From Persicitalea sp038235275 (GTDB lineage Bacteria > Bacteroidota > Bacteroidia > Cytophagales > Spirosomataceae): a stretch of 64,000 bases of DNA. Below, piece by piece: positions 51,074-61,306 of this stretch. Position 1 is the first letter of the stretch, and every line of letters begins with the position of its first letter. The stretch spans positions 1 to 64,000 of the forward strand of contig JBBSUC010000022.1 of NCBI GenBank assembly GCA_038235275.1, given 5' to 3'. The translations under genes were made by a program, and so were the position numbers. The notes beneath the pieces are model-generated. The model searched no databases. It was not told the origin of the DNA and saw nothing but the letters and a program-made list of their open reading frames with translations.

Positions 51074-53284
51074 TTACTTCGCGATGCTGACGGTCGGACT
51101 CAGCACCGAGCCACTCCGCTCATGGTACTGCACCCGGATGGCGTACTGGTAGCGGCCAGCGGAAGCGAGGGCCGTGTCCTGAAAGTCGCGCTGGCCGCCG
51201 TCCACTGCCCGGTACATCGTCAGCCCTTCGTCGTTCAGCGCGCGATAGACGACAAAATGGTAGGGTTCCGTTTCGGTCGGGAACTCCCAGCGCAGCGTGA
51301 CCGCGCGGCGGTTGGCGTCGTAGTTGGCTTGTAATTTCTGGACAGGAATAGCCAGGGCCGAACCAAACTGTACGGGAACCGGGAACGACTTCAGCGACTC
51401 CAGTCCGGCGTCGTCCACCGCCGTGAGGGCGTAGCTGTATTTCTTTTGAGCAAGACCCGGCTGGCCGCGCAGCGTGGTATCGCGCAGGGACATGGCAGTC
51501 GTCACCCGGCCCGGCAGCTGGCGCAAGAGTACCCAGGATTCTTCGCCTTCGCGTCGGTACAGGCGGTGTTCGACCACATCGGCACTGCTGCTGGGCAGTA
51601 CCTCGAGCGTGACACCGGCCGCGTCCACCACGACGCCCCGAACGACGGGAGACGTGGGCGGAATTCGGTCCGGCACCTTCACTTCGAGGGGGGCCGACAG
51701 GGCCGAGTGGTTCCCCGTCCGGTCGATGGCCACGATTTTGTAATACACCACCTTATTCAGGATCGGACGGGGCAGGGTGTCGAGATACGTCAGGGCAGGA
51801 ATAGCGAAGGAGGTAAGTTGCCGATAAAAATCATTTTCCCGCTCGTAGGAGCGATACACTTTGTAGGCCACGATGTCGTCGTCCTGCCCCAGCGGCCAGC
51901 CGAGTTGCACCACGCCGTTGGTGTCGGTTTCGGCGGTGAGTCCGGTGGGCGGCGGCGGGGGCAGCAGATCGGCGATAATGGCGACGACGGCGGGCGCAAA
52001 CGCCACGTTTCCGGCAGTGTCGATGGCTCCCACCGTGTAGTAATTGCCGTAGGGATAAGGTTTGGGATCGGTATATTCCAAAACGGTCAGCGGCAGCACC
52101 TTATCCACGACCGGCTCGAACGGGCCGTTCACGTCGCGGGAGCGGCCCAGCACGTAGCCCGCCGCGTCGCGGTCGTTCAGGCTATTTTTACTCCACTGAA
52201 TCTTGACCGCTTTGTTGTCGATCACCTGGGTGCGTGGATTGCGCGGGGCCAGGGGCGGCGTCAGGTCGCGGGCCATGCCCGTCACCACTTCCGAAGGCGG
52301 ACTGAGGTCGCCGAAGGCATCCACGCCAATGACCCGGTACTGGAATTTCTGATAATTCACCCTCACCGAATCGGTGTAGGACATCAGGGAACTCCCGGTG
52401 CGGTCGGAGCGGAAGCGGACGGAGTCGCGCTGCTGGGTAGCCTGGTCGGGTTTCGACTGGAAATAGGGCGTATCGGTGAGCCGTTTGAACGATTGCCCGT
52501 CGCTGCTGCGCTCGATGTAAAAACCCGAAAAAGCCCCCAGCGTGTTGCGCTGATTCCAGACCAGTGTGATGATGCTGTCGCCGCTCTTGACCTCCTCGAC
52601 CAACGGAGCTACGGGCCGGAAAAGGTCTTTTGGACTAACCACCACGGCGGCCGTATCGAGCAGGTCGCCTGCCGTCGGCTTGGGTTTGGCCGAATAAATG
52701 CGATAGACATAAACGGCATCGGGCTGCCGGGGCTGGCGGTCCACCCAGCGCAAACCGAGGGCGTCGGCGGCTTTGGCCGAATAGTCGGCGGCCAGCATCG
52801 CCACGGCGAAGCGATTGTCCTGTTCTTCGCTGAGGTCGATAATCGAGGCCGCATCGGGCGCAAAGGTTTTGGTATAGCCCTGGCCGTAGAGCATCTGCAA
52901 GCCAATGGCCGGGAAGCGGTCGGTCGGTCTCACCCGGCGGCGGGCTTCTTCGAGCGTCCAGGGCTTGACCGGAACCGGACTCAGAAAGACCTTTTTTCCC
53001 TTCGGATTCTGGGCGCTCAGTTCCACGCGCTGCACCCAGTAACCCGCCTGACTGCCCGCCAGAAAGTGTCCGGCCCGGTCGGGGGCCCACCGCAGCACCA
53101 CCGAATCGCCGTAGTTGCGGGCCAGCAACACCAGCCGGGGGGCCAACTGCCCACTGTCGCGGGACACGGTCGGCGTAGAGGCGGGCGTCGCCGGAAGGCG
53201 GGAACGCTGGGCGTAGGCATTATTTCCTAAGCACAGCCCACCCAGCAGCGTGAAAAGGCAGATATTGATTTTTAGCTGATTCAT
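51074..53284 (-). CDS. secreted fibronectin type III repeat protein
   Basis: This 736-residue protein has a signal peptide (ICLFTLLGGLCLGNNAYA). Several FnIII modules follow, with the typical Trp/Tyr/Leu pattern: ITLVWNQRNTLGAFSGFYIE, AVKIQWSKNSLNDRDAAGYVLG, VVQLGWPLGQDDDIVAYKVY, LEVLPSSSADVVEHRLYRR and AVTLRWEFPTETEPYHFVVY. It is the fourth gene of a tightly packed operon, 13 nt after the 2100-residue protein. It lacks a recognisable type 9 secretion C-terminal domain. The role is probably cell-surface adhesion or scaffolding. Confidence 0.85.
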   Translation of the reverse strand: MNQLKINICLFTLLGGLCLGNNAYAQRSRLPATPASTPTVSRDSGQLAPRLVLLARNYGDSVVLRWAPDRAGHFLAGSQAGYWVQRVELSAQNPKGKKVFLSPVPVKPWTLEEARRRVRPTDRFPAIGLQMLYGQGYTKTFAPDAASIIDLSEEQDNRFAVAMLAADYSAKAADALGLRWVDRQPRQPDAVYVYRIYSAKPKPTAGDLLDTAAVVVSPKDLFRPVAPLVEEVKSGDSIITLVWNQRNTLGAFSGFYIERSSDGQSFKRLTDTPYFQSKPDQATQQRDSVRFRSDRTGSSLMSYTDSVRVNYQKFQYRVIGVDAFGDLSPPSEVVTGMARDLTPPLAPRNPRTQVIDNKAVKIQWSKNSLNDRDAAGYVLGRSRDVNGPFEPVVDKVLPLTVLEYTDPKPYPYGNYYTVGAIDTAGNVAFAPAVVAIIADLLPPPPPTGLTAETDTNGVVQLGWPLGQDDDIVAYKVYRSYERENDFYRQLTSFAIPALTYLDTLPRPILNKVVYYKIVAIDRTGNHSALSAPLEVKVPDRIPPTSPVVRGVVVDAAGVTLEVLPSSSADVVEHRLYRREGEESWVLLRQLPGRVTTAMSLRDTTLRGQPGLAQKKYSYALTAVDDAGLESLKSFPVPVQFGSALAIPVQKLQANYDANRRAVTLRWEFPTETEPYHFVVYRALNDEGLTMYRAVDGGQRDFQDTALASAGRYQYAIRVQYHERSGSVLSPTVSIAK

Positions 53285-53297
53285 AGCCGTAGGGGTT

Positions 53298-56200
53298 TTA
53301 CCGGGGATTGGTCGCCGGCGCGGTGGTAGCTGCTTTGAACAAAAAGTCTTTTTTCACCTCTTGCTTCGGGCCGTCGGGATAGGGGACGTAGCGCAGCACG
53401 ACGCCGCCCGTCGAACCCGCCGCCCGTGGCATATATTTGCGGCCCGTCGAAAAACTACCCGACTGCACGGGATACTGATCGACCAACCCGTTGGGCAAAT
53501 CGCCCAGAGATTCGTAGGTGGCCGACAAACTGATCGTGGGACTGTTGGCCCACACGCTGGCGTTTTGCAGCAAAGGCAGGTCGAATACCGACTGCCAGGA
53601 CGATCCGTACACCTGGCGCATCTGTTCCCGCGTGGCGTACAACTTAGTACCAAACTGGTCGATTGCCTGCCAGTCGAAAAAGCTGATCCGATCGCGCTGC
53701 ACGAAAAACTTGTACCCCCGCTGCGGCTCGTCGTTGAGCGGAAACAGTTCCAGTCGGTAAAGCGTGGCGTTCGCACTAATTGATGAAATACTGTTGCCCG
53801 TTTTGGTGGCCCCGAGTAAGGTGGCAATGGCAGAAACTTGGGTGCTGGCTAAGGCCGTGTTGCTGGCGTTACCCGAAGTGGCGAGTCCCTTACCCCCCGC
53901 CACGGCAATGCCGCTGGCCGTGGCGATGCCAGCGGTCGCCAACTGGGCGAATAGCATACGACCCCGGCGACTTTGCATGGCGGCGGCGGGATAGTTCAGC
54001 AGCCAGCCCCCCGCGTTCATTTCTGTGAACTTATCGAAGGAGAGAGAAGCACCGCCCCGCGTAACAAAGGAAAACAGGGGATCATAGACGTTGTTGGCCA
54101 CCCAGGTTTCGTGGGGGTACGTTCGATTGATCGGTTCCAGCGGCCGGGGTTGCAACAAAGCGGGTTGAGCGCCCTTGGCTGATTTATAGCCAAAGAGTTC
54201 GGAATCCTCGAAGTTTTCGACGCCTCCCGTCGGTTCCAGCTCGAAGGTCAGGTAGTCCGACCGAAACTGGTTCGTGGGGTTGGCGTAGCTGGTCGAGGCA
54301 AAACGCAGAGGGGCAGTTTTTTCGGCAAAAGTGTTATAGCGGCTCGTGCGAAACGCAAAACTGTACAGGATTTTGTCGGCGACAATGGCCGCGCCGCGTA
54401 GCTGGATGGCACCCGTAAGGGTATTGCGACGGGTCGTGGCCGCACCCTGGACGGCCGTTTGATTTTTCAGCAAATCGCTACGCTCTTCTTTCAGACCAGC
54501 CGACGCGGGCAGTCTGATCTGGGTTCCCAGGGGGGATATGCCGGTGATGCTCAGGTCGGACCCATTGTAAATCCGATGCAGTTCGAGGCGGTAGGTTTTT
54601 TCGTTTTGCAACCCCGGCGGGAAGGCAAAAACCACCTGGCTGGGATAGCGCTCGTTGCCGGTTTGGTACACAAAAGGTACCCGCAGCGATGGACTGGGAT
54701 CTTTGGGTACAAAGACGGCTTCGTAGCGATAGCCCGATTTCGTGAGGGCTTCATTGGGTAGTGACCCGGCGACCAACCCTTGCGGCACCTGCCCTTTCAG
54801 GCAATACAACTGTCCATCGAGCGGGTACTGGTAAGCGACGTTTCTGAAAAGAATTTCGTCGGGCTGGTTGTCAGTTGTGAATGCGATGGATTTGGTTTCG
54901 GTACGGGGGTTACCCGACCCGTCTTTCACGTAGTCGAAGGAACCACCCGCGTTTTTTTGTTCGATGGTAGCCGTCACCGTGAAGGTGTGGGGCCGGACGC
55001 TGGACAATTGGCCGCTGTTTACGGGCAGCAGCAACAACTGGTTGTCGTTGGCCCAAACGGGTGCCCCCAGGCCTTTGAACAGTTGGCGTTTTCCGCCTTC
55101 ATCGGTATAGGCCAGGCTGTATGGACCGAGGCCGAAACGGTACGTTCGCGTGGAATTGTCCGGCAACTGCACGGTATATTCCTGATTCATATTGACATTG
55201 AACACCGCTGCCATCGTAGCGTCGGTCGCTACCTTGTCGCCCGTGGGCCGCAATTCCTGAATGATGATCACCTTCGCCAGCGGATCGCCCGTGTATTGCG
55301 GAACGCATTTTTCGCCAAAAGCCAGCCTGGTACTGGCGTTAAAGCTAACTAACCCGCCCAGAATTTCGCCCCTGGCCCGCACCTTTCCTTCGGCCCAGGT
55401 GGGGTTGGGTACTCCCCCCCGAAAGATGGCGCCGGCCTCCAGGCCGCACAGCTTGTACCGACCTTCGTACCCAAAAATATCCACGTCGATGTCGATGCTG
55501 CCGTGGAGGTAGGCGTACAACTGGGCCTGGCCGTACCAGCCGAACAGTCCGGCGGCCTGGCTGCCACTGCCCGCGCATTTGGCGTTGTAGAACAGCGCCG
55601 CGTCAAAACCAATATCCCCTCCCGCGTTGATGGCCAGCACGAGTACCTTCACGCGCAGATCGGCGGACACGCCGGCACCCAGCAATACCATGAAATCACC
55701 GCCAATCGGCACGTTACTGTCGTACACTTTGCCCGACGAAGCCACCTTGCCAAACTCACCCTGCCGCTGATCCTGGGCGGCGGCCGAATTGGTCGCGTTT
55801 TCGCCCGTTCCCAGGAAGTCTTCCACCCGCTGGGGCAGCGGCGGCATTCCCGGCAGGTCGTTTCCGAAAGCTACGTAGGCATTGGCGATCAACTTGGCGC
55901 TTACCAGTCCGGCATCAAAATCCAAAAACCGCGCCTCCATGCGCTGCGCGAAGGGATCGCCGAGCTTGACGTGGTACTTTTGCGGGTCGAAATAGGCCCG
56001 GATCGGAATCGTGATCGGCACGGGAACGGAGGGCCATTGACCGCTCACGTCGGCGTTGAAAATATAGCTTTTCTGGGCCACATCGTGGACAAACTCGGCT
56101 TTGGCCATCACCATCGCATCCTTGCTGGTTTTCAGTTCTCCATCGGTGTCCATCACATTGGCCTGGCCCGTCAGACTGAACCGGCTCAGGGCGCTGCCGT

Positions 56201-59200
56201 TGAAACTGGCTTCCACCTCGACCAATGAAGTCATTAGGTGGCGGTCAGCGAGGGCTAGGTACACCCCGGCTTTGATTCCCCAACCGCCCTTTTGGGGCCG
56301 GTAGTTGGTACCCGTGTTGGTATAGCCGGGAGTAGGCTCGGCGGGAGCTGTTTTATTGATAATGGCCGTGGGTGCAATCCAGTTGTCGGGGGCCATATTG
56401 TAGTAAAAACCGCCCTTGAAACCGTTAAGTACCAGGGGTGTGGGCGGAGCAATGGGGATGCCCCCGGCGATAATCACGCTGGCGTCGGTGTAGGCGTAGT
56501 AGAAGCCGCTTACCTTGCCAAACTGAACCGTCGCCTCCACGGTGGCCAGGGCGGGAATTACCACCTGACCGACGCCTTTGAAGCCCGTGCCATATTTCGG
56601 ATCGTCGTTGTAGAGGTCGATGGCCGCGCTGACACTGCCTCCGCCCATGCTGCCGCTGATGCCGAAGCGAGTGGGATAAATGCCCGCGAACGAAGGCTGC
56701 GGACGCTTATCGACTAATTTGATATTGCCCAAAATCCGCACGAACCCGTAGGCGTTAGCGATATTGGCCGAGGCATCGCCCAGCGATACGTACGCACCCA
56801 ATTCTACGCCAAAACCCTTGGCATCGGCCACCATTTTGGGCGGGGCTATCTCGATGGGGAATCCGACCAGCCCGCCATCGTTGCCGGGTGCCGCCGCCCA
56901 ATCATCCGGCCAGTTATTCAGGTCCGGGGCGGCGGGGCCTCCGCCCTTCCTGGCACCGGGTGCGGGCGGATTGGAGGGGGTGTCTTTGAAAATCCCCCCA
57001 ACCAGCTTCCAGTTGCCGGGGTTGACGTACACCCCACCGCCGCTGGCCGCGCCCGGCTTGTTCAGATTCGAGACGATCAGTTGCTCGAAATACAGATTAG
57101 GCAGCACCAGCGAGATGGCTTTAGGCACCACGCTGCTATTGATCAGGATATTTCCATTCAACTGCATATCCATCACCGGATTGCTGTTTTGCAGCCCTAC
57201 CAAAATGTGCGAGGTTTCGGCGATATTCATGTCGGCGGCCCAGAGCGGCACTTTGTAGCCACCGGGCTTGGGCTGCACCGAAAATTCCAGATTCTTGAGG
57301 TTGTCGCGCAGCGTGGTCGTATAATTGAAGTAATCGTTGCTGATCGGAAACTGAATTTTGCCGTTCATGCCGCCCCTTTCGAAGCGGTTTTGGACAAAAA
57401 GTACCTCGAAATCATCGATCGAGAATCCCCAGGTACCCAGCGAACCCGTGTTATAATCCAGCAACGGTTTGGTAGCCGGGGCCAATTTTCCCGTAAACTC
57501 ACCTCCCGCGAACAGGCACCCTTTGGCCGCAAAACCCGTGCGGTTACCATTTTGGCCCGCAAACGATTTGGGCAACAACACCTGTAATTCCGCCAGATAC
57601 ACGCCCTGGAAAGTCGGCCCGCGCTCGCCCGTGTATTCGGCCGGGGGCGCAAAACCTGCCGGGTTGCGCAGGTCGGAATGGTCGTACTGGACGCTCACGC
57701 CTTTCAGCGTGAAGCCCGCCAACGGTGCCAGCCCAAAAGCGGGCGGCAGCTGCACCTCGGCCACCCAGTCGGCCCACTTTGTGAAGTCGGTTTTTAGCGT
57801 GGCGGTCACGTCGCCGGGCTTGGGATTGCCGTTGCCATCGTCCAGTTGCAGGATGTCGCTGCCGAGGTTCAGGGCCAGTTCGCCATGAATGCGCTTCAGG
57901 CCGTCAAGGGCGGTCAGTTCGGCGAAGGTACCCGTGGGATTGGCGGGGGCTAGATTGCCTTTCAGGAAGGTGAGGGGCGCGAAGGGAATTTTAAAGTCTT
58001 TCAGTAGGTACAGCAGCGCGTTGTCGGGGATGACCTTGTCGGGGGCCATGCAGATGCCCACGCCCGCCAGCGCCAGGTACGAATCGGCCTCGGGCAGTTC
58101 CAGGTTGAAGACCAGCCCCATGTCGGCCCCGGTGGGCGTGAACCGCATATAATTGATGCCGATCAGCCCGCTGCCCAGGTCGTAGCCCAGCGGCAACGGC
58201 ACCGCCACGGCGGCTTTGGCCTGGTCGAATAAGTTGTTTTTCAAATTAGCCACGTAGGTTTTCAACGCCGCGCCATCCAGATTCTGCAGATCATTCAGGT
58301 TCGTAGAACCCAGGTCGATGCCCGGCATTCGGAAGGCATCGTCGATGCCGTTGGCCCAGCCCGCGATGACCTGTTTGCTCTGGTTGATCTGGATATTGCT
58401 AAAAGACACCCGCACCGGAACGCCGTTCCAGCGAATGCGCCCTTGGCCCGTGTAGGCACCCGCCGCCGCCGTAATATCGTCGATGGTCAGGTCGAATTTG
58501 CCGATTTTCACGGTTTGGTTCAGGTAATTGGTCGCCACGGGGGCGTTGTCGGCGGGGGCCACCACGTCTTTGCAGGGGCTGATGCCGGGATTGACCAAGT
58601 TCATGGTTTGCATCGGACCCGCCGCAATCACGGTTTTCGGAGGAACCGCCGCCACTACGGCCGCTCCCGGCTTCACAACCTGATTTTTTACGGCATCACT
58701 GAGTACTGGCGCAGCGGCATTCCTGACCGTGAACGAGCAGTAGTCGCTGCGGCCCTGATTCTGGATCGCCGTGCGGCCATCGGGGTCGCGGACCACCACC
58801 CGCCAGGCATACTGGCCCTCGGAAAGGGGCGGCTCGGCTACCCCGTAGTTGAAGAAAGATGTGGTCAGGTCGCGCTCGATGAACGGGTTGCCCACCCGGC
58901 GGTCAATGGCGTTGTTAATCGCGTCGTTGGGATTTTGGCCCGGCGGGACCTTTACTAAATAAAAATCGTATACCAGCGGGGTCCCCAGTCTGTTGCCAAT
59001 GGGCGGATTCCAGGTAAACACCGTCTGATTGGGTTCGTTGGGCCGGAGCAGCACCTCGCGGCCACAGAGCGGGTGAATGAGCCGGGGCGGTTCGAGGTAG
59101 GCGATATTCAGGAAAGTACAGCCCCGGTAGGGCGTCCCGATGGGCTGGCCGTTGTCGTATCGGTAGGCCAGAATGCAGAGGTCGTAGCTGCCCGGCGGCA

Positions 59201-59600
59201 GCAGTCCGCTGGTCAGGATCTGGTTGCGGGTGGCATCGTCCACGCCCGACACTTCCAGGTTATTGCGGTCCAGGTAGTCCTGGTTGCTTTCGGCCAGCGT
59301 GAACCGCTGCGACTGCCCCGCCACCAGTTCGATGGGCCGGGCCGGGCGGTAGTTGGGGCTGGTATAGACCCGGATGCCATTGTTGCGTCCCTGCAATTCG
59401 CCCCGTAGCATGACGGTGACGTTCTGCCGCGCCATATTGGTCAACACAATGGCGTTGCGGTCGGCAAATTGCTCCTGGTAGTCGTAGAGGTAGGGGCTGT
59501 ACGGCGGCGGCACCAGCACCTGCACGCTCACCTGCGCTTGGGCGCAGTGCCACAGCAGGAGCCAGAAAACTAGGATCAGGGAGGATTGTATCGTTTTCAT
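53298..59600 (-). CDS. giant exported protein of unknown function
   Basis: This 2100-residue protein has a signal peptide (LILVFWLLLWHCAQAQ). The N-terminal Ig-like part (about 25-300: PPYSPYLYDYQEQFADRNAI, WRVVVRDPDGRTA) may correspond to the TANFOR-type region of Cytophagales, which I could not verify. A long middle (about 350-1500) of strand-rich segments repeats the pattern of short amphipathic strands with Gly turns (LALAGVGICMAPDKVIPDN, GFYYAYTDASVIIAGGIPIA, NAYGFVRILGNIKLVDKRP). A Cys-containing module follows near 1350-1450 and an Ig-like tail. There is no clear T9SS sorting domain. It lies between an outer-membrane barrel and an FnIII protein with 12-13 nt gaps. Its function is unknown. 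Confidence 0.7.
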   Translation of the reverse strand: MKTIQSSLILVFWLLLWHCAQAQVSVQVLVPPPYSPYLYDYQEQFADRNAIVLTNMARQNVTVMLRGELQGRNNGIRVYTSPNYRPARPIELVAGQSQRFTLAESNQDYLDRNNLEVSGVDDATRNQILTSGLLPPGSYDLCILAYRYDNGQPIGTPYRGCTFLNIAYLEPPRLIHPLCGREVLLRPNEPNQTVFTWNPPIGNRLGTPLVYDFYLVKVPPGQNPNDAINNAIDRRVGNPFIERDLTTSFFNYGVAEPPLSEGQYAWRVVVRDPDGRTAIQNQGRSDYCSFTVRNAAAPVLSDAVKNQVVKPGAAVVAAVPPKTVIAAGPMQTMNLVNPGISPCKDVVAPADNAPVATNYLNQTVKIGKFDLTIDDITAAAGAYTGQGRIRWNGVPVRVSFSNIQINQSKQVIAGWANGIDDAFRMPGIDLGSTNLNDLQNLDGAALKTYVANLKNNLFDQAKAAVAVPLPLGYDLGSGLIGINYMRFTPTGADMGLVFNLELPEADSYLALAGVGICMAPDKVIPDNALLYLLKDFKIPFAPLTFLKGNLAPANPTGTFAELTALDGLKRIHGELALNLGSDILQLDDGNGNPKPGDVTATLKTDFTKWADWVAEVQLPPAFGLAPLAGFTLKGVSVQYDHSDLRNPAGFAPPAEYTGERGPTFQGVYLAELQVLLPKSFAGQNGNRTGFAAKGCLFAGGEFTGKLAPATKPLLDYNTGSLGTWGFSIDDFEVLFVQNRFERGGMNGKIQFPISNDYFNYTTTLRDNLKNLEFSVQPKPGGYKVPLWAADMNIAETSHILVGLQNSNPVMDMQLNGNILINSSVVPKAISLVLPNLYFEQLIVSNLNKPGAASGGGVYVNPGNWKLVGGIFKDTPSNPPAPGARKGGGPAAPDLNNWPDDWAAAPGNDGGLVGFPIEIAPPKMVADAKGFGVELGAYVSLGDASANIANAYGFVRILGNIKLVDKRPQPSFAGIYPTRFGISGSMGGGSVSAAIDLYNDDPKYGTGFKGVGQVVIPALATVEATVQFGKVSGFYYAYTDASVIIAGGIPIAPPTPLVLNGFKGGFYYNMAPDNWIAPTAIINKTAPAEPTPGYTNTGTNYRPQKGGWGIKAGVYLALADRHLMTSLVEVEASFNGSALSRFSLTGQANVMDTDGELKTSKDAMVMAKAEFVHDVAQKSYIFNADVSGQWPSVPVPITIPIRAYFDPQKYHVKLGDPFAQRMEARFLDFDAGLVSAKLIANAYVAFGNDLPGMPPLPQRVEDFLGTGENATNSAAAQDQRQGEFGKVASSGKVYDSNVPIGGDFMVLLGAGVSADLRVKVLVLAINAGGDIGFDAALFYNAKCAGSGSQAAGLFGWYGQAQLYAYLHGSIDIDVDIFGYEGRYKLCGLEAGAIFRGGVPNPTWAEGKVRARGEILGGLVSFNASTRLAFGEKCVPQYTGDPLAKVIIIQELRPTGDKVATDATMAAVFNVNMNQEYTVQLPDNSTRTYRFGLGPYSLAYTDEGGKRQLFKGLGAPVWANDNQLLLLPVNSGQLSSVRPHTFTVTATIEQKNAGGSFDYVKDGSGNPRTETKSIAFTTDNQPDEILFRNVAYQYPLDGQLYCLKGQVPQGLVAGSLPNEALTKSGYRYEAVFVPKDPSPSLRVPFVYQTGNERYPSQVVFAFPPGLQNEKTYRLELHRIYNGSDLSITGISPLGTQIRLPASAGLKEERSDLLKNQTAVQGAATTRRNTLTGAIQLRGAAIVADKILYSFAFRTSRYNTFAEKTAPLRFASTSYANPTNQFRSDYLTFELEPTGGVENFEDSELFGYKSAKGAQPALLQPRPLEPINRTYPHETWVANNVYDPLFSFVTRGGASLSFDKFTEMNAGGWLLNYPAAAMQSRRGRMLFAQLATAGIATASGIAVAGGKGLATSGNASNTALASTQVSAIATLLGATKTGNSISSISANATLYRLELFPLNDEPQRGYKFFVQRDRISFFDWQAIDQFGTKLYATREQMRQVYGSSWQSVFDLPLLQNASVWANSPTISLSATYESLGDLPNGLVDQYPVQSGSFSTGRKYMPRAAGSTGGVVLRYVPYPDGPKQEVKKDFLFKAATTAPATNPR

Positions 59601-59612
59601 ATACTCTAGGAT

Positions 59613-61304
59613 TTAGAAAGAGAAGCCGTATCCCACCTGTCCGAAAAGCTCGGTGAAGTTCCGGCCGGCCACGACGAGGTCTTTATTGAAAGTACTGGCG
59701 ACACTTAGGTTGAATTCGTGCGCTTTGGCGGGGGCGTAGCGGACGCCCGCCCGCAGCCGGAGCGTGTAGCCGTTGGCCGCGCCTTCGTAAAAATTTTGGT
59801 AGTAGGTGCCGCTGGCCGTGGTATTCAGTTTCCCTTTGTCGAAGCCCTTGGCCGCAACGAAGGAGGCCCCCACCGACTGGCTGTTGTAGCCCGGCACGAA
59901 GTTGCGGATCGCGGTCAGGCCGGGCGTCAGCGAAAGCCGCTGTTTGGGTCGGCTGTAGGCGTAGTTCAGGTTGGCCATCACGTTGTCGAACTGCGTTCTG
60001 ACCTGCGAGACCGTGTTGAAATCGTTGGCTTTCTGGTAACTGACAAAGGCCGAGATCGTGTGCTGCTGATTTTCTCCGTTAAAAAACAGGCGGGGAGCCA
60101 GCATGAAGCTCTGGTTTACCTGCTCGATCTTGAGCGTGTCGATGATCCGCTCGGCGTCCCGCTGCGAGGTGCCGTAATTGGCGTAGTTGAGGAGCAGACT
60201 GAAAACCTGGTTGGGCTGGATAGTTAGATTACCCGATCCGATTTGACGGGTGGTGGTCGTGGCTCGCAGCCCGCTGACATTGTCCTGCTGGTAGCCGTAG
60301 CTACCGCTAAGCTGCACTTTGCCGTTCAGCAGGGCCAGCGACGGGCTGAGCGTGGCTTCGCGCAGGTCGTTGTTGAAAAAATAGGCACCCATCGACTGGT
60401 ATTCCGCCGAAATCTGCCGCACCTGAAGCTGCACCGTGACCACCGACGACGAGAAGTTCAGGCTGCTTTCGCCCGCGTAGGCCAGTTGCGTTCCCGAGCG
60501 GGGCATAATGATTTTCCGCAGCAGCGGGTACTGGTCGGTCAGTTCGGTGTTCACGGCCCGTCGCACGTCGCGACTGTACGCGCTGACGCCCAGGTGCGTC
60601 AACCAGGTGAGTTTTTTGAAAAAGGTAAGCTGCGACGACAGCCCCACCACCGCGTTTTCGTCGGGCGTGATGCGGGTGTTGGCGGGAAACTCGATGGAGC
60701 CAGGGTTGTCCTTGGCTCGAAAGTAGGTCAAGTCGAGGTAGCTGTCGGCCGTGCCGTAGCCCAACTTCACGGCGTAGCCCGTGCGCTGGAACCGGGGCTG
60801 GGGCGGCGGCGCGTTCAGCAGCGAAAAGCGGAGCGGGTCGGCGGGCTGGGCTTTTTCAAACTGACCGTACATGGCCGAAAACCGCAGTTTGCCAGGCGTC
60901 AGCTCGATCCCTGCGCCTAGAAACAGCCGCCCGGCCAGGGTGTAGGGCGAATAGGTCAGGTTGCGGTAGCCCGCGTGGACTTTCACCCATTTGTAAAACG
61001 GACTCATGCCGAACTGATGAAAGGGACCCGACACGGAACGCGACTGGTTGTTTATCAAAAAGAAAAAGGGAACGCTGACGCCATAAACCGTCAGCGTGGG
61101 CGAGCCGCTCACCGTCCAGGCAAAAGGATCGAGGCGTTCGCGCCCCTCCACATTTTTGTAGAGGTTGGCGCTGACATTCAGCCCTCCTGACAACTTGACG
61201 GGTTTCTGCTTCGCCACGGCACCCAGGTCCTGAGCCCGGACGGTTCCGCTCAGCCCGACCATACTCCAGCCTACCAGTAAGATGATGACCCGGTTTGGTT
61301 TCAT
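59613..61304 (-). CDS. outer-membrane beta-barrel protein of unknown function
   Basis: This 563-residue protein has a signal peptide (VIILLVGWSMVGLSGTVRAQ). Its body is almost entirely short alternating hydrophobic strands with aromatic girdles (FFFLINNQSRSVSGPFHQFG, YAVKLGYGTADSYLDLTYFR, VFSLLLNYANYGTSQRDAE). It ends in FGQVGYGFSF, a terminal Phe typical of outer-membrane barrels. I do not recognise a named family. It is the second gene of the PKD operon, 2 nt after it, and could anchor or export the giant protein encoded next. Confidence 0.75.
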   Translation of the reverse strand: MKPNRVIILLVGWSMVGLSGTVRAQDLGAVAKQKPVKLSGGLNVSANLYKNVEGRERLDPFAWTVSGSPTLTVYGVSVPFFFLINNQSRSVSGPFHQFGMSPFYKWVKVHAGYRNLTYSPYTLAGRLFLGAGIELTPGKLRFSAMYGQFEKAQPADPLRFSLLNAPPPQPRFQRTGYAVKLGYGTADSYLDLTYFRAKDNPGSIEFPANTRITPDENAVVGLSSQLTFFKKLTWLTHLGVSAYSRDVRRAVNTELTDQYPLLRKIIMPRSGTQLAYAGESSLNFSSSVVTVQLQVRQISAEYQSMGAYFFNNDLREATLSPSLALLNGKVQLSGSYGYQQDNVSGLRATTTTRQIGSGNLTIQPNQVFSLLLNYANYGTSQRDAERIIDTLKIEQVNQSFMLAPRLFFNGENQQHTISAFVSYQKANDFNTVSQVRTQFDNVMANLNYAYSRPKQRLSLTPGLTAIRNFVPGYNSQSVGASFVAAKGFDKGKLNTTASGTYYQNFYEGAANGYTLRLRAGVRYAPAKAHEFNLSVASTFNKDLVVAGRNFTELFGQVGYGFSF

Positions 61305-61306
61305 GG

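Noticed and set aside
51446..53230. Long plus-strand ORF of 594 codons
   Set aside because: It is the mirror of the FnIII gene; its translation is low-complexity (Arg/Gly/His-rich) without domains or a promoter.
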